Positions 36,846 to 45,763 of a DNA stretch of 64,000 bases are shown here, piece by piece. This DNA comes from Embleya hyalina. GTDB taxonomy: Bacteria; Actinomycetota; Actinomycetes; Streptomycetales; Streptomycetaceae. Position numbers and translations under genes: made by a program. The notes beneath the pieces were generated by a model that saw only the letters and a program-made list of their open reading frames with translations, was not told where the DNA came from and did no database searches. Each line of letters starts with the position of its first letter. Position 1 is the first letter of the stretch. The DNA is taken from positions 62,001-126,000 of the forward strand of contig NZ_BIFH01000042.1 in assembly GCF_003967355.1 (NCBI RefSeq). The letters are read 5' to 3'.

Positions 36846-37663
36846 TGAGGATCGCCCTGGTCCAGGTCGCCAGTCCGCCCACCGAAACGCCCCGGGCCCG
36901 CCGCGAAAGGGTGGGCGCGATGGTCGAACAGGCCCGCGGGGCCGACCTGGTCGTGCTCCCCGAGCTATGGGCGGCCGGCTACTTCGGCTTCGAGTCCTAT
37001 GCCGAACGCGCCGAGCCGCTGAACGGTCCCACCGTCACCGCGGCCCGTGCCTGGGCCCGGACGCTGGGCGCGCACGTGCACCTGGGCAGCTTCGTCGAGC
37101 GCGACGACGACGGCCGACTGTTCAACACCGCCGTCCTGATCACCCCGGACGGGCTGATCGCACACACCTACCGCAAGATCCACGTCTTCGGCCACGCCTC
37201 CCGTGAGGCCGAACTGCTCACCCCCGGCGACCGGATCGAGGTGGCCGACACCGTCTTCGGGCGCCTGGGCGCCACCACCTGCTACGACCTGCGCTTCCCC
37301 GAACTGTGGCGCGACCTGGTCGATCGCGGGGCCCGCATCGCCGTCGTACCCGCCGCCTGGCCCGCCGCCCGCCGCGAGCACTGGCAACTGTTCACCTCCT
37401 GCCGAGCCGTCGAACAACAACTGCTCGTGATCGCCTGCAACGCGGTCGGCGTCCAGGAGGGCGGTGTCGAACTCGGTGGACACAGCCGTGTCGTCGACGC
37501 CTGGGGTGGCGTCCTGGTCGAGGCCGGCACCGAGGAGGGTGTCACCTTCTGCGACACCGACCCCGCCGACGTGGACCGCGTGCGCACCCGGTTCCCGGTC
37601 CTCGCCGACCGTCGCCCCATCCCGTCCTTCCCGCCCCGGGAGAGCGCGCCGGACCCACGCTAA
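36845..37663 (+). CDS. Carbon-nitrogen hydrolase (nitrilase superfamily)
   Basis: 272 residues. The Glu-Lys-Cys catalytic set is visible: DLVVLPELW (Glu near 39), HTYRKIHVFG (Lys near 105) and GATTCYDLRFPE (Cys near 140). The family hydrolyses amides, carbamoyl groups or nitriles; the compact length and YRKIHVFG/CYDLRFPE context fit an amidase rather than a true nitrilase. It is translationally coupled to the GntR gene. In this operon it could release an aromatic acid or amine for the flavin monooxygenase. Confidence 0.88.
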   Translation: MRIALVQVASPPTETPRARRERVGAMVEQARGADLVVLPELWAAGYFGFESYAERAEPLNGPTVTAARAWARTLGAHVHLGSFVERDDDGRLFNTAVLITPDGLIAHTYRKIHVFGHASREAELLTPGDRIEVADTVFGRLGATTCYDLRFPELWRDLVDRGARIAVVPAAWPAARREHWQLFTSCRAVEQQLLVIACNAVGVQEGGVELGGHSRVVDAWGGVLVEAGTEEGVTFCDTDPADVDRVRTRFPVLADRRPIPSFPPRESAPDPR

Positions 37664-37673
37664 GGAACCACTT

Positions 37674-38357
37674 GTGAGCACCTCCGCATCACCGCTGCGC
37701 ATGCGCGTGGTCGACACCGACGAATACCTGGACGTGCGGCCGGCGCGCCTGGTGGTGGCGGGCTACACCGCGCGCGACGAGGCCGCCGCGCGACGCCACA
37801 TCGAGGAACTCGCGGCCATCGGCATCCCGCCACCCGCGACCGTGCCCGCCTTCTACGATCTCGACCCGTCCCTGCTCACCACCGAACGAAGCGTCGCGGT
37901 GGACGGCGAAGCGACCTCCGGCGAGGTGGAACCCGTTGTCATCCGCCATGGGGACCGGCTGTTCCTGGCGGTCGGGTCGGACCATACCGACCGCGAACGC
38001 GAGCGCCTGGACATCACCTCCTCCAAAGCCGCCTGCCCCAAGCCGCTGGGCACCGACGTCATCGAACTGGACGCCGGCACCGACCCGCCGAACTGGGAAC
38101 ACCTGACCGCCGAATCCGCGATCGACGGTCACCCCTACCAGAGCGGACCACTGTCCGCGCTGCGCCACCCCCGTGAACTGCTCCACCGGATGACCTCGGC
38201 GATCGGCGACGTCGCCGGCGACCTGGTGTTGTTCTGCGGCACCCTGCCCCTGCTCACCGGCGACTTCGTGTACGGCTCCCGCTGGCTGCTGTCCATCGAA
38301 CTGCCGGGTGGGCCCTCCCTGACCCATGACTACACCGTGCACCAGAGGAGTTCGTGA
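37674..38357 (+). CDS. DUF2848-family protein
   Basis: 227 residues starting at GTG 37674 with AAGGA 7 nt upstream. The C-terminal half has the DUF2848 signature region VLFCGTLPLLTGDFVYGSRW, whose CGT...GDxxxG pattern recalls the fumarylacetoacetate-hydrolase fold; this relation is inference. It is followed by the HpaB-type gene with a 1-bp overlap. DUF2848 has no established activity; the operon suggests cleavage of a ring-opened or diketo intermediate. Confidence 0.8.
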   Translation: MSTSASPLRMRVVDTDEYLDVRPARLVVAGYTARDEAAARRHIEELAAIGIPPPATVPAFYDLDPSLLTTERSVAVDGEATSGEVEPVVIRHGDRLFLAVGSDHTDRERERLDITSSKAACPKPLGTDVIELDAGTDPPNWEHLTAESAIDGHPYQSGPLSALRHPRELLHRMTSAIGDVAGDLVLFCGTLPLLTGDFVYGSRWLLSIELPGGPSLTHDYTVHQRSS

Positions 38358-39826
38358 TGCGCACCGGAGCCGAATACCTGGCCTCGCTCAAGGACGACCG
38401 TCGTGTCTACGTCGACGGCGAGGCCGCCGCGGACGTCGCCCACCACCCGGCGTTCGCTCCCATCGCGACGACCATCGCCGAACTCTTCGACATCGCCGCC
38501 GACCCCGAATCCGGCTTCACCCGCCCCGACCCGGAGACCGGCAAGCCGATCAATCTGCTGTTCACGGCCCCGCGCAGTCGGGACGAACTCACCGCCTACC
38601 GCACCGCCGCGACCCGCTGGGCCCGACACACCCATGGCTGGGTCGGGCGCAGCCCCGACCACGTCGGTGCGTTCGTCGCCGCGTTCGGAGCCCACCCGGA
38701 GGCGTTCGCGAGCGGCGAGCGCGACCTGGCCGCCAACATCGTTGCCTACCGGCGCCGGGTCGCCGCCGAGAACCTGTACGTGTCCTACGCGATCATCCCG
38801 CCGCAGGTTTCCCGGGCGACCACCGCACACGCCTGGGAAGGCGAGTTGGTCCAGGTCGGCGTCGCCGAGGAACGCGCCGACGGCATCGTGGTGCGCGGCG
38901 CGCAGATGTTGGCCACCGGCGGCGCGGTCGCCGACGAGATCCTGGTGTCGTGCATCAAACCGCTCGGCCCCGAGGACACCGACTTCGCGTTGAGCTTCGC
39001 GGTGCCCGTCGGCGCCCGGGGTCTGAAGCTGTACTGTCGACGCCCTTACGCACCGGCCGCCACCAGCGCCTACGACTACCCGCTGACCACGCGCTACGAC
39101 GAGACCGACGCACTGCTGGTCTTCGAGGACGTGTTCATCCCGTGGGAGCAGGTGTTCGTGTACCGCGACGTCCCGGGACTGCGACGTCAGTTCTTCGACA
39201 CCGGCGCCCACGTGCTCGGCAACTGGCAGGCCCAGATCCGACTGAGCGTCAAGCTCGAGTTCCTGGCCGGTTTGGCCCGCAAGGTGGCCGCGGTCAACGG
39301 AGTCGATCGTTTCCCGGGCGTGGTCGAGAAGCTCGGTGAACTCGCGAGCCTGGTCTCGCTCGCCGAGTCCGCGGTGCTCGCCGCCGAATACACCGCCGCG
39401 CCCGACGAGCAGGGCATGTGGCGCCCCGGTTCCCGGGCCGTCTACGGAGCGATGGGCATGCAGTCGGAACTGTACCCACGCGTGCTCGCGATCCTGCGCG
39501 ACCTCGTCGGCGGGGGAGTGCTCCAAGTGCCCTCCGGGGTCGCCGACATGAGCAATCCCGAGACGCGCGCCGACATCGATCGCTACGTCCGGAGCCCCGG
39601 TGCCACGGCCGAGGAGCGGGTGAAACTCTTCAAGCTGGTCTGGGACGCCGTCGGCAGCGAGTTCGCCGGGCGCCACCACCAGTACGAACTCTTCTATGCC
39701 GGCGCGCCGTTCGTGGTGAAGGGCTACGCCTACCGCAACTACGACTTCGACGCGCCACTCGCCGCCGTCGACGCCTTCCTGGCGAGCTACGACGTCGAGA
39801 CCACCGTGCGAACCACAGGAGCGTGA
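38357..39826 (+). CDS. HpaB-family FADH2-dependent monooxygenase (oxygenase component)
   Basis: 489 residues with the 4-hydroxyphenylacetate 3-hydroxylase layout: N-terminal RTGAEYLASLKDDRRVYVDG, acyl-CoA-dehydrogenase-like middle domain (VGRSPDHVGAF, FVYRDVPGLRRQFFDTGAH), and C-terminal helices. HpaB enzymes hydroxylate phenols with free FADH2 from a reductase; the flavin reductase is at 40194. ATG 38357 has GAGGAG 6 nt upstream. The real substrate may differ, since no homoprotocatechuate cleavage genes are present. Confidence 0.9.
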   Translation: MRTGAEYLASLKDDRRVYVDGEAAADVAHHPAFAPIATTIAELFDIAADPESGFTRPDPETGKPINLLFTAPRSRDELTAYRTAATRWARHTHGWVGRSPDHVGAFVAAFGAHPEAFASGERDLAANIVAYRRRVAAENLYVSYAIIPPQVSRATTAHAWEGELVQVGVAEERADGIVVRGAQMLATGGAVADEILVSCIKPLGPEDTDFALSFAVPVGARGLKLYCRRPYAPAATSAYDYPLTTRYDETDALLVFEDVFIPWEQVFVYRDVPGLRRQFFDTGAHVLGNWQAQIRLSVKLEFLAGLARKVAAVNGVDRFPGVVEKLGELASLVSLAESAVLAAEYTAAPDEQGMWRPGSRAVYGAMGMQSELYPRVLAILRDLVGGGVLQVPSGVADMSNPETRADIDRYVRSPGATAEERVKLFKLVWDAVGSEFAGRHHQYELFYAGAPFVVKGYAYRNYDFDAPLAAVDAFLASYDVETTVRTTGA

Positions 39827-39831
39827 CCGCC

Positions 39832-40176
39832 GTGAGCAAGCCCGAGCACGAGTTCTTCCCCGTCTCCGACATCGGGTTCACCCCGTGTCCGGGAGACGAC
39901 CCGGCGATCACCGAACGCGTCCTGGCCAAGGACCCCGCCACCGGGGTCGCGACCCGAATCCTGCGCTACGCACCGGGAGCCGACTCCACCCCGATGGGCG
40001 TGCAGCGCCACGACTTCTGGGAAGAGGTGTACATCCTGGAGGGCTCGTTCACCGACATCACCCTGGGCCGCACGTTCACCGCCGGCATGTACGCCTGCCG
40101 CCCGCCGGGCATGCCGCACGGGCCCTGGCGAACCGACGAGGGCGTGGTCACCTTCGAAGTGCGCTATCGCGCCTGA
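39832..40176 (+). CDS. Single-domain cupin protein
   Basis: 114 residues. The cupin core is RHDFWEEVYILEGSFTD (metal-type His and Glu positions) and a second motif GMPHGPW. GTG 39823 overlapping the HpaB stop is an alternative start, but its ribosome site would be only 2 nt away. Small cupins act as dioxygenases, isomerases or binding proteins. In this operon, ring opening of the hydroxylated product is possible but unproven. Confidence 0.8.
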   Translation: MSKPEHEFFPVSDIGFTPCPGDDPAITERVLAKDPATGVATRILRYAPGADSTPMGVQRHDFWEEVYILEGSFTDITLGRTFTAGMYACRPPGMPHGPWRTDEGVVTFEVRYRA

Positions 40177-40193
40177 GCATCGGAGACAACGAC

Positions 40194-40715
40194 ATGGCTT
40201 CCACCCTCGCGTCCGTGAACCCGCAGACGATGCGCCTGACCATGGGCCGTTTCGCCACCGGGGTGGCGGTGGTCACGACCTACGCTCCCGACGGCACCCC
40301 ACACGGGATGACGGTCAATTCGCTGACCTCGGTGTCGCTGGACCCGCCTCTGCTGCTGGTCTGCCTCACCATCGGTGCGCGCAGCACCGACGCGATCACC
40401 GCTTCGGGCCGATTCGCCGTCAGTATCCTGTCGTCGCGCCAGGAGCCGATCGCGATGCGCTTCGCCCGGCGCGCCGAGGACCACTTCGCCGGCCTCGAAC
40501 CCGCGTACGGACGGCACCGCGTACCGGTGATCCCGGATGCCCTCGCCCACCTGGAGTGCGACGTGGAGCGCCACTTCGTCGCCGGGGACCACATCGTGGT
40601 CGTCGGCCGCGTCCTGGACACCTGCGAGCGCGCCGGCGAACCGCTGGCCTTCCTCGGCGGACGCTTCGGCGACGTCGTCGACCGCGGACACGCCCGCGCG
40701 CCCTGGTATTTCTGA
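40194..40715 (+). CDS. Flavin reductase (HpaC-like)
   Basis: 173 residues of the FMN-binding split-barrel reductase family: MGRFATGVAVVTTYAPDGTP, GMTVNSLTSVSLDPPLLLV and FAVSILSSRQEPIAMRFA, ending in GHARAPWYF. It supplies reduced flavin to the HpaB-type oxygenase two genes upstream. GGAGA precedes ATG 40194. The cofactor preference (FAD or FMN, NADH or NADPH) is not decided by sequence. Confidence 0.9.
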   Translation: MASTLASVNPQTMRLTMGRFATGVAVVTTYAPDGTPHGMTVNSLTSVSLDPPLLLVCLTIGARSTDAITASGRFAVSILSSRQEPIAMRFARRAEDHFAGLEPAYGRHRVPVIPDALAHLECDVERHFVAGDHIVVVGRVLDTCERAGEPLAFLGGRFGDVVDRGHARAPWYF

Positions 40716-41067
40716 ACCCGACTCGGCTCCACGTTTTCCGAGCCCGACTCGGCTCGACGCTTTCGGGGCCTGCTCGGCCGAACGCCCGAACGGCGCGGCC
40801 TCCGAACCGGCTTATCTCTCGGCCGGAAGCACGGGCGGGTAGCGCCCGGCCCCACCTCCCGACCCCCCCGACCGGCCGATCACCCGGCAACGCCGCTGGT
40901 CGCCCGGCCGATTCCGGCCTGCCGCCGCACCCCGGACACGGCAGCCGAGCCCGCCCGGACGCCGCCGCGATCCGGTGGTCGCCCGCGCGGGTCGCGGTCC
41001 CCGAACCGCAACCGAACCACAACCGACAAGGCGCCGCCCCGCGGCGCCCTCGCGAAGGCGAACAGAC
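40716..41067. repeat. Intergenic spacer with 26-bp tandem repeat and hairpin
   Basis: CCCGACTCGGCTCNACG recurs at 40717 and 40743 (period 26 bp, two units, a weaker third after 40768). The second unit forms a small hairpin, CGAGCC (40739-40744) with GGCTCG (40751-40756), just past the flavin reductase stop, and may attenuate transcription. No gene was recognised in the remaining ~300 bp. Confidence 0.45.
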
Positions 41068-41487
41068 ATGCCCCTGACAGTGGAAGACAAGCTGGCGATC
41101 CAAGAGCTCGCCGCCCGACAGTTCCGATACCTCGACGCGCACGACGTCGACGCCTGGGCACAGTGTTGGATCCCCGACGGAACGTTTATCGCGAACTACG
41201 GGACCTTCCAGGGCCACACGTCCATCAAGGAGTTCCTCCGCGGCCACATTGCCGCGGGCAAGGAGGACGGCGCGCGACACCTGGGTGCCAATCACGTCAT
41301 CGAAGGCGACGCCGAGCGGGCCGAGATGTACAGCGTCGTGGTCAAACTCCAGGTCGTGCAATCGCCGTTCATCATCGCGACGGGCATCTACCGCGACACC
41401 CTGGTCCGCACACCCGACGGTTGGCGATTCGAGTCCCGCCGGCTCGACATCGACCCGGGTGTCTTCGCCGCCGGCCCTCGCGCCTGA
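41068..41487 (+). CDS. SnoaL-like / NTF2-fold protein
   Basis: 139 residues with the same cone-fold pattern as the protein at 5448: helices IQELAARQFRYLDAHDVDAW, then AQCWIPDGTFIANYG, LGANHVIEGD and a final WRFESRRLDIDPGVF strand. Such proteins act on or bind small hydrophobic or aromatic compounds. It is ~350 bp after the flavin reductase and 18 bp before the hydrolase gene, so it may be part of the same degradative operon. ATG 41068 lacks a strong ribosome site (GAAGGCGA). Confidence 0.82.
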   Translation: MPLTVEDKLAIQELAARQFRYLDAHDVDAWAQCWIPDGTFIANYGTFQGHTSIKEFLRGHIAAGKEDGARHLGANHVIEGDAERAEMYSVVVKLQVVQSPFIIATGIYRDTLVRTPDGWRFESRRLDIDPGVFAAGPRA

Positions 41488-41505
41488 GCAGAACGGAGTA
41501 CGTCG

Positions 41506-42270
41506 TTGAACACGCTCGCCTCGGAACGATGGGGTGATCACGGCCCCCGGCTGCTGCTGATTCACGGCAGCCTGAACTCCGCCGCCGCCGCATTCGTGGA
41601 ACAGCAACCGTTCGCGGACGAATGGACCGTGATCGCGCCCTATCGACGCGGTTACCGTCCGAGCCCGCACACCGATCGCATCGACCCCGATCGCGATGCC
41701 GAGGAGATCGCCGAACTGATCGGTTCCGGTGCCCACCTCGTGGGCACCTCCATGGGCGGTGTCGTCGCCATGCGGGCGGCGGCGCTGGTCCCGGATCGTG
41801 TGTGGTCCCTCACCGTCATCGAACCACCCGCGCTGCCCAACGGGATCGGCCATCCCGCGGTCGACGATCTGCGCGAGACGCTGATGCGGCACTGGCGGCG
41901 GAACGTCTCGGCCGACGACGAGACGTTCCTGGCGGGATTCCTGGAGGCGCTCGACGTCCGGCTCTCGCTGCCGAGCCCGCTTCCCCCGGAGTTCGCGGAG
42001 GCGGTGCGCAACCTGAAGACGGAACAGCCGTGGGACACGGGAGTCCCGTCGCAGGTACTCGCCGGGACCACCTTCCCCAAGCTCGTCGTATCCGGAGGCG
42101 GGACCCCCGCGTTCGAAGCGGTATGCGACGTGCTGGCGACACAGATGAACGCCGAGCGCAGGATCTTCCCCGGAAGCCCACACGCCGTACAGCGGATCGG
42201 CCAACCGTTCAACGACATGCTGAGAGCTTTCCTCACCGCCGCCGAAACCCGACGAAGAATTCCCGAATAG
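41506..42270 (+). CDS. Alpha/beta hydrolase
   Basis: 254 residues. The oxyanion region is LLLIHGSLNSA, the nucleophile elbow HLVGTSMGGVV (Ser near 86), and the catalytic His is in GSPHAVQRIGQPF. The cap region is helical. It hydrolyses an ester, thioester or C-C bond. Start TTG 41506 has GGAG at 7-nt spacing. It is the last gene of the operon; two strong hairpins follow at 42305-42374. Confidence 0.87.
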   Translation: MNTLASERWGDHGPRLLLIHGSLNSAAAAFVEQQPFADEWTVIAPYRRGYRPSPHTDRIDPDRDAEEIAELIGSGAHLVGTSMGGVVAMRAAALVPDRVWSLTVIEPPALPNGIGHPAVDDLRETLMRHWRRNVSADDETFLAGFLEALDVRLSLPSPLPPEFAEAVRNLKTEQPWDTGVPSQVLAGTTFPKLVVSGGGTPAFEAVCDVLATQMNAERRIFPGSPHAVQRIGQPFNDMLRAFLTAAETRRRIPE

Positions 42271-42304
42271 CCGAACACGTCGAGCCCGGGATGATCGCCC
42301 GGCA

Positions 42305-42374
42305 CGGGACACCGACCCTGTCCCGACGCGAGACGCCCGAAACGGCCGGGGCGACGACCATCGTCGCCCCGGCC
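42305..42374 (+). terminator. Tandem hairpins after the hydrolase operon
   Basis: First: CGGGACA (42305-42311) with TGTCCCG (42319-42325), 7-nt loop. Second: a perfect 14-bp stem 42344-42357 with 42361-42374 and a 3-nt loop. The second is one of the strongest hairpins in the window. Together they should end the GntR-to-hydrolase transcript. Confidence 0.75.
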
Positions 42375-42630
42375 CCTCGCCATGCGACGCCGATACACAC
42401 GACGGGCCGCCCCATCCCCTTCGGCACGGCACCACGACGCTTCCGCGGCGTCCATGCGCCGCGCTTCGTACACGTGCCCGGTGACCGTGGAGCGACTGCT
42501 CGCCACCGGGTCCGGACCAGGCGGCACGGATGGCCATCGGTTCACACGACTTCCCGGCGGTCCAGACCCCGGTATTCCGTCGATGCTCGACCGTGACGCC
42601 GCGCGATGAGCGCCCCACACACCTCTCGCC

Positions 42631-42928
42631 GCCGGCGCGCTGTACGCGACCTCTCTGTACGCCGTCCACGACCCCGTGAGCCGGATCTGCACCATGATCA
42701 GCGCCGGGCACCTGCCACCGGCCGTCGTGGATGTCGGGGCCCATCGCCGCAGGCGAGGCCCGTGCCCACGTCCGGCGGTAGCCGGCCGAATGGCACCTCG
42801 ACGAACTCGTCATGACCACCGAACTCGTCGTCAGCGAACTGGTCGGCAACGTCGTCAGGCACACGCGGGGGCCGGTCCGGCTGCGACTGCCGAAGAGCCG
42901 AATCGGCCGACCGGCGGCGTCGACATGA
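42631..42928 (+). pseudogene. Decayed SpoIIE phosphatase / RsbW-type ATPase gene
   Basis: In frame 1 (42631-42745) the translation ends as a PP2C/SpoIIE domain does: LYAVHDPVSRICTMISAGH, followed by LPPAVV. In frame 2 (42749-42928) it continues as the start of an HATPase domain: AEWHLDELVMTTELVVSELV, followed by GNVVRHTRGPVRLRL, with an in-frame TAG at 42779. The ~100-residue linker normally between the domains is gone, so this is a deletion product with frameshift and stop. Intact genes of this kind phosphorylate/dephosphorylate anti-sigma antagonists. Confidence 0.65.
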
Positions 42929-43434
42929 CGATCGACCACCGGCTCCCGTGCCCCTCGTGCCGCTCGGGGGCCACCCGATCTCGTCGGCGCGCCGGCTGCG
43001 GCGTGCGGGGTGTGATTTCGGGCCGGCGACGGGAGTGACGGCACGGTGAGGGGTGCGTGTCCGGGTGGGTCTCGAACCGGAAACGTTGGGCGACGGACAC
43101 GGATCGGCGGGTCGTGCGGTGGCGGTCGTGAACCGGTACGTCATGCTCTGTCCGGCGGTGGAATGCGCGGTTCGGCCGTACCGGACACGGGCGCGGACCG
43201 ACACGTTTCGACCGGAACGCGTCCTGTCGAGGGGCGGGTCGGGGGAGGACGCTTGGTGCCGGCGGGCGCCCCGCCCGCCCCGCCGCGTTCTCGCCTCGCC
43301 TCGCCCGTTCCTCGGTCGGACGTCGACCGCGGCCTGGTTCGGAGCGGGCGGTGCGCGCGGCGGCGAGCGACGGCGCGCCCGGGTCCTCGTCGGGGCGCGT
43401 GCGTGTCGTCACGACCCGAAGGAGGCATCCGCGC
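42929..43434. other. Intergenic region upstream of the RTX-like gene
   Basis: About 500 bp with no convincing gene. Frames here show no consistent third-position bias. Only the GAAGGAGG ribosome site at 43418-43425 for the next gene is clear. Confidence 0.5.
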
Positions 43435-44379
43435 ATGTCGGTGAGACGTTGGTTCGCACATCTCGCGGCGGTACTGCTCGTCGTGACAGGCACCACGGTC
43501 ACCACCACCGCCGTGGCGGCGGCGGGGCCCGCGCACGCGATGGCGGCCCCCACCCTGGTGTACCTGGAGAACAACGTGGTGCACGTAGTGGCGTCGCCCG
43601 GCGTCCAGAACAACATCCGGACCAACGTGGAAACGGACGATTTCTTCGTTGTGGAGGAACTTGCCGCCGTGGTGGCAGTGGGCGAAAACTGCACGAAACG
43701 GAGCGACCACAAGGCCACGTGCCACCTGCCGGACGACTGGACGGACCTCGTGCTCGACGCGGGCGACCAGAACGACCAACTGGAGATCCAATATCGGACC
43801 TGGTCCGTGGACAACTGCCGGATCAACGGTGGCGCCGGTGACGACGTGGTGCGGGTATCCGGCTGCACCGTCTTCGGCGATGCCGGAAACGACACGATCC
43901 GCCTGTCGGAGAGTGCGCACGCGCGGGGCGGGTTGGGCAACGACCGGATCAACGTCGTCAGCACCAACACCGCCGCCTCGCGCGATATCTCGGGCGGCCC
44001 CGGCAAGGACCTGGTCAGCTTCGAGGCCGCCACCGGTCCGGTGACAGTCACCCTGAACGACGTGAGCGACGACGGGCAAGAAGGGTTCGAGCACATCAAC
44101 GTCCACCTCGACGTCGAGGATGTGGACGGCGGCGCCTACGACGACAGCTTCGCCGGTTCCGCCGCCGACAACACCTTCAACGGCGCGGGCGGCAAGGACT
44201 TCCTGTTCGGCGACGCGGGCGCCGACACTCTGAACGGTGGGGCGGGCAACGACACTCTCATGGGCGGCCTCGGCATCGACAAGTTGGACGGCGGTCCGGG
44301 CCTCGACCAATGCGGCCGCGGCGGTGCCGGCTCCGACGGCGGAACCCTCGCCGGCTGCGAGATCATCCTCCTTCCCTGA
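43435..44379 (+). CDS. Secreted RTX-like calcium-binding protein
   Basis: 314 residues. The signal peptide (to AHAMA near residue 37) has a basic start and a long hydrophobic core. The C-terminal half carries nonapeptide-type glycine/aspartate repeats: GGAGDDVV, GDAGNDTI, GGLGNDRI, GGPGKDLV, GGAGNDTL, GGLGIDKL and GGPGLDQC, spaced as in hemolysin-type calcium-binding beta-rolls. Four or more cysteines could form disulfides. No catalytic domain is visible. AAGGAGG lies 9 nt before ATG 43435. Probably a secreted structural or surface protein. Confidence 0.85.
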   Translation: MSVRRWFAHLAAVLLVVTGTTVTTTAVAAAGPAHAMAAPTLVYLENNVVHVVASPGVQNNIRTNVETDDFFVVEELAAVVAVGENCTKRSDHKATCHLPDDWTDLVLDAGDQNDQLEIQYRTWSVDNCRINGGAGDDVVRVSGCTVFGDAGNDTIRLSESAHARGGLGNDRINVVSTNTAASRDISGGPGKDLVSFEAATGPVTVTLNDVSDDGQEGFEHINVHLDVEDVDGGAYDDSFAGSAADNTFNGAGGKDFLFGDAGADTLNGGAGNDTLMGGLGIDKLDGGPGLDQCGRGGAGSDGGTLAGCEIILLP

Positions 44380-44394
44380 CTCCACACACGTGTG

Positions 44395-44423
44395 CCCGGC
44401 GGCGAGTACGGTCCGCCGCCGGG
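44395..44423 (+). terminator. Hairpin after the RTX-like gene
   Basis: Perfect 9-bp stem CCCGGCGGC (44395-44403) with GCCGCCGGG (44415-44423), 11-nt loop, 15 bp past the stop. The ~315 bp from here to 44738 hold no recognised gene. Confidence 0.7.
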
Positions 44424-44738
44424 CCCGGCCCGGGCGCTCCGACCGTCGACGTCGACGACGCCCATTCCGACAGGGCCCGCGCCTGGATCCGGTCAAAGGG
44501 GGCCGCGTACACCCGTTCCCGACCCGGGCGCCTCGCCCCGCTGTGCCGGCCTTGCCGTTGCACGTCCGGGAGCCGGTGCGGCGAGTTCAGGCGGTGCTGA
44601 ACGAACTCCCTTGTATTTCAACGTACTTCCTTGCGGATTAGGTCACATGGATCATGCCCGATCCCGTTCAATCTGATTGCCGGGTCGTTCGATCCGGCGA
44701 CCGATACCCGTCGGTCGTTTCCCCCGGAAGGAAGGTCC

Positions 44739-45074
44739 ATGAACCACAAGCTTCGTGGGGCGTCGGGAGTCCTGGCCATCGGCCTGGCCCTCGGCGCTCT
44801 CTCCGCCGTCGCTCCGGCCGTCGCCGCGCCCACGACGGCGCCCACCACGTCGGCCGGGACGTCGGCCGGCACGAGCCCGGCCGCGCCGGACGACTTCCAG
44901 TGGCGGTACAAGCGGGCGTTCTCGTCCACCTACGCCTGCGAGCAGTACGCCGTAGGCCTGTTGAACAACCCCCACTACAAGGCGTACGCCTGCCGCCCGC
45001 GTTGGGACGAGCCCGGCGTCGAACTCTGGATCCTGTCGGACGTCCCGCTCCCGTTCGCGGTTTCGCCCCGTTAG
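44739..45074 (+). CDS. Small secreted protein of unknown function
   Basis: 111 residues. Typical Sec signal (LAIGLALGALSAVAPAVAA, residues ~12-30) followed by a Thr/Ser/Ala linker and a compact domain with two cysteines (ACEQYA and YACRP) likely to form one disulfide, plus aromatic residues (FQWRYKRAF). GGAAGGAAGG precedes ATG 44739. No family recognised. Confidence 0.75.
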   Translation: MNHKLRGASGVLAIGLALGALSAVAPAVAAPTTAPTTSAGTSAGTSPAAPDDFQWRYKRAFSSTYACEQYAVGLLNNPHYKAYACRPRWDEPGVELWILSDVPLPFAVSPR

Positions 45075-45763
45075 GAATCCGCAGTGACGTTCCCGCTGTC
45101 GTTTCGAGTGCCGGCGCGTCCCGCACCTGGACGTGAACAACGCGGCGGGCGGCAAATTCCGCCCCGCACCTCGAGTGATCGCGCAACCGCGTGATCGCGT
45201 GACCGATTCGTCGAACCACCGGAATTCGAGCGGTTCATCGAGACGATCCGCCACACACCGTCAGCCTCTCGGGCGACCGTCCGCATGTCGGTCCTCGCAC
45301 GTAGGTGTTCCGCCACCGACGCCGTCGCGCCCTTCTCGACGGCCCGGCAGTAGGACACCGCGCGCCGTTCCGTGCATTCGACCGACGCAGGTCCGCGACC
45401 CGGGCGGCTGTGGGTAAGGATCTCCCGTACGGCACGTCGGCGCGCCGGTTCGTCCGGCGGCCGGCGTGTCGAACGAACCCCGACGCCCGACGCCGAGCGG
45501 CCCGCACCCGGGGGCCGGCCGGGCCGGCCCGGCCCACGTTCGGCCGAGGCGATGTCACCGTCGCCGACCGCGATGTCGACGTGAATCCCGGCATGCTTGA
45601 TCGCGCGGGTCGTCGTGTCGGTGAATCTTGTCGAAGCCTCCCCGCCGGTGACTTGCCCGGAGCCGCCGATGCGGTGGGCGATCACTGCCGCGTTCCAGCC
45701 GGTCCTGCCGCCCGACTTGTCGGTGGCCTCGGTGACGGCCGCGCCGTCGGGCCCGCCGGCGGA
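45075..45763 (-). other. Spacer with possible degenerate coding sequence
   Basis: Between a plus-strand gene and a convergent minus-strand gene. On the minus strand, 45740 to 45545 reads as protein with good codon bias (GRTGWNAAVIAHRIGGSGQV, then TGGEASTRFTDTTTRAIKHA), in frame with and directly behind the secreted gene stop at 45764. It has no convincing start or ribosome site (GTG 45685 is internal to the coding-like stretch). I do not recognise it; it may be a gene remnant or a readthrough extension. Confidence 0.35.
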
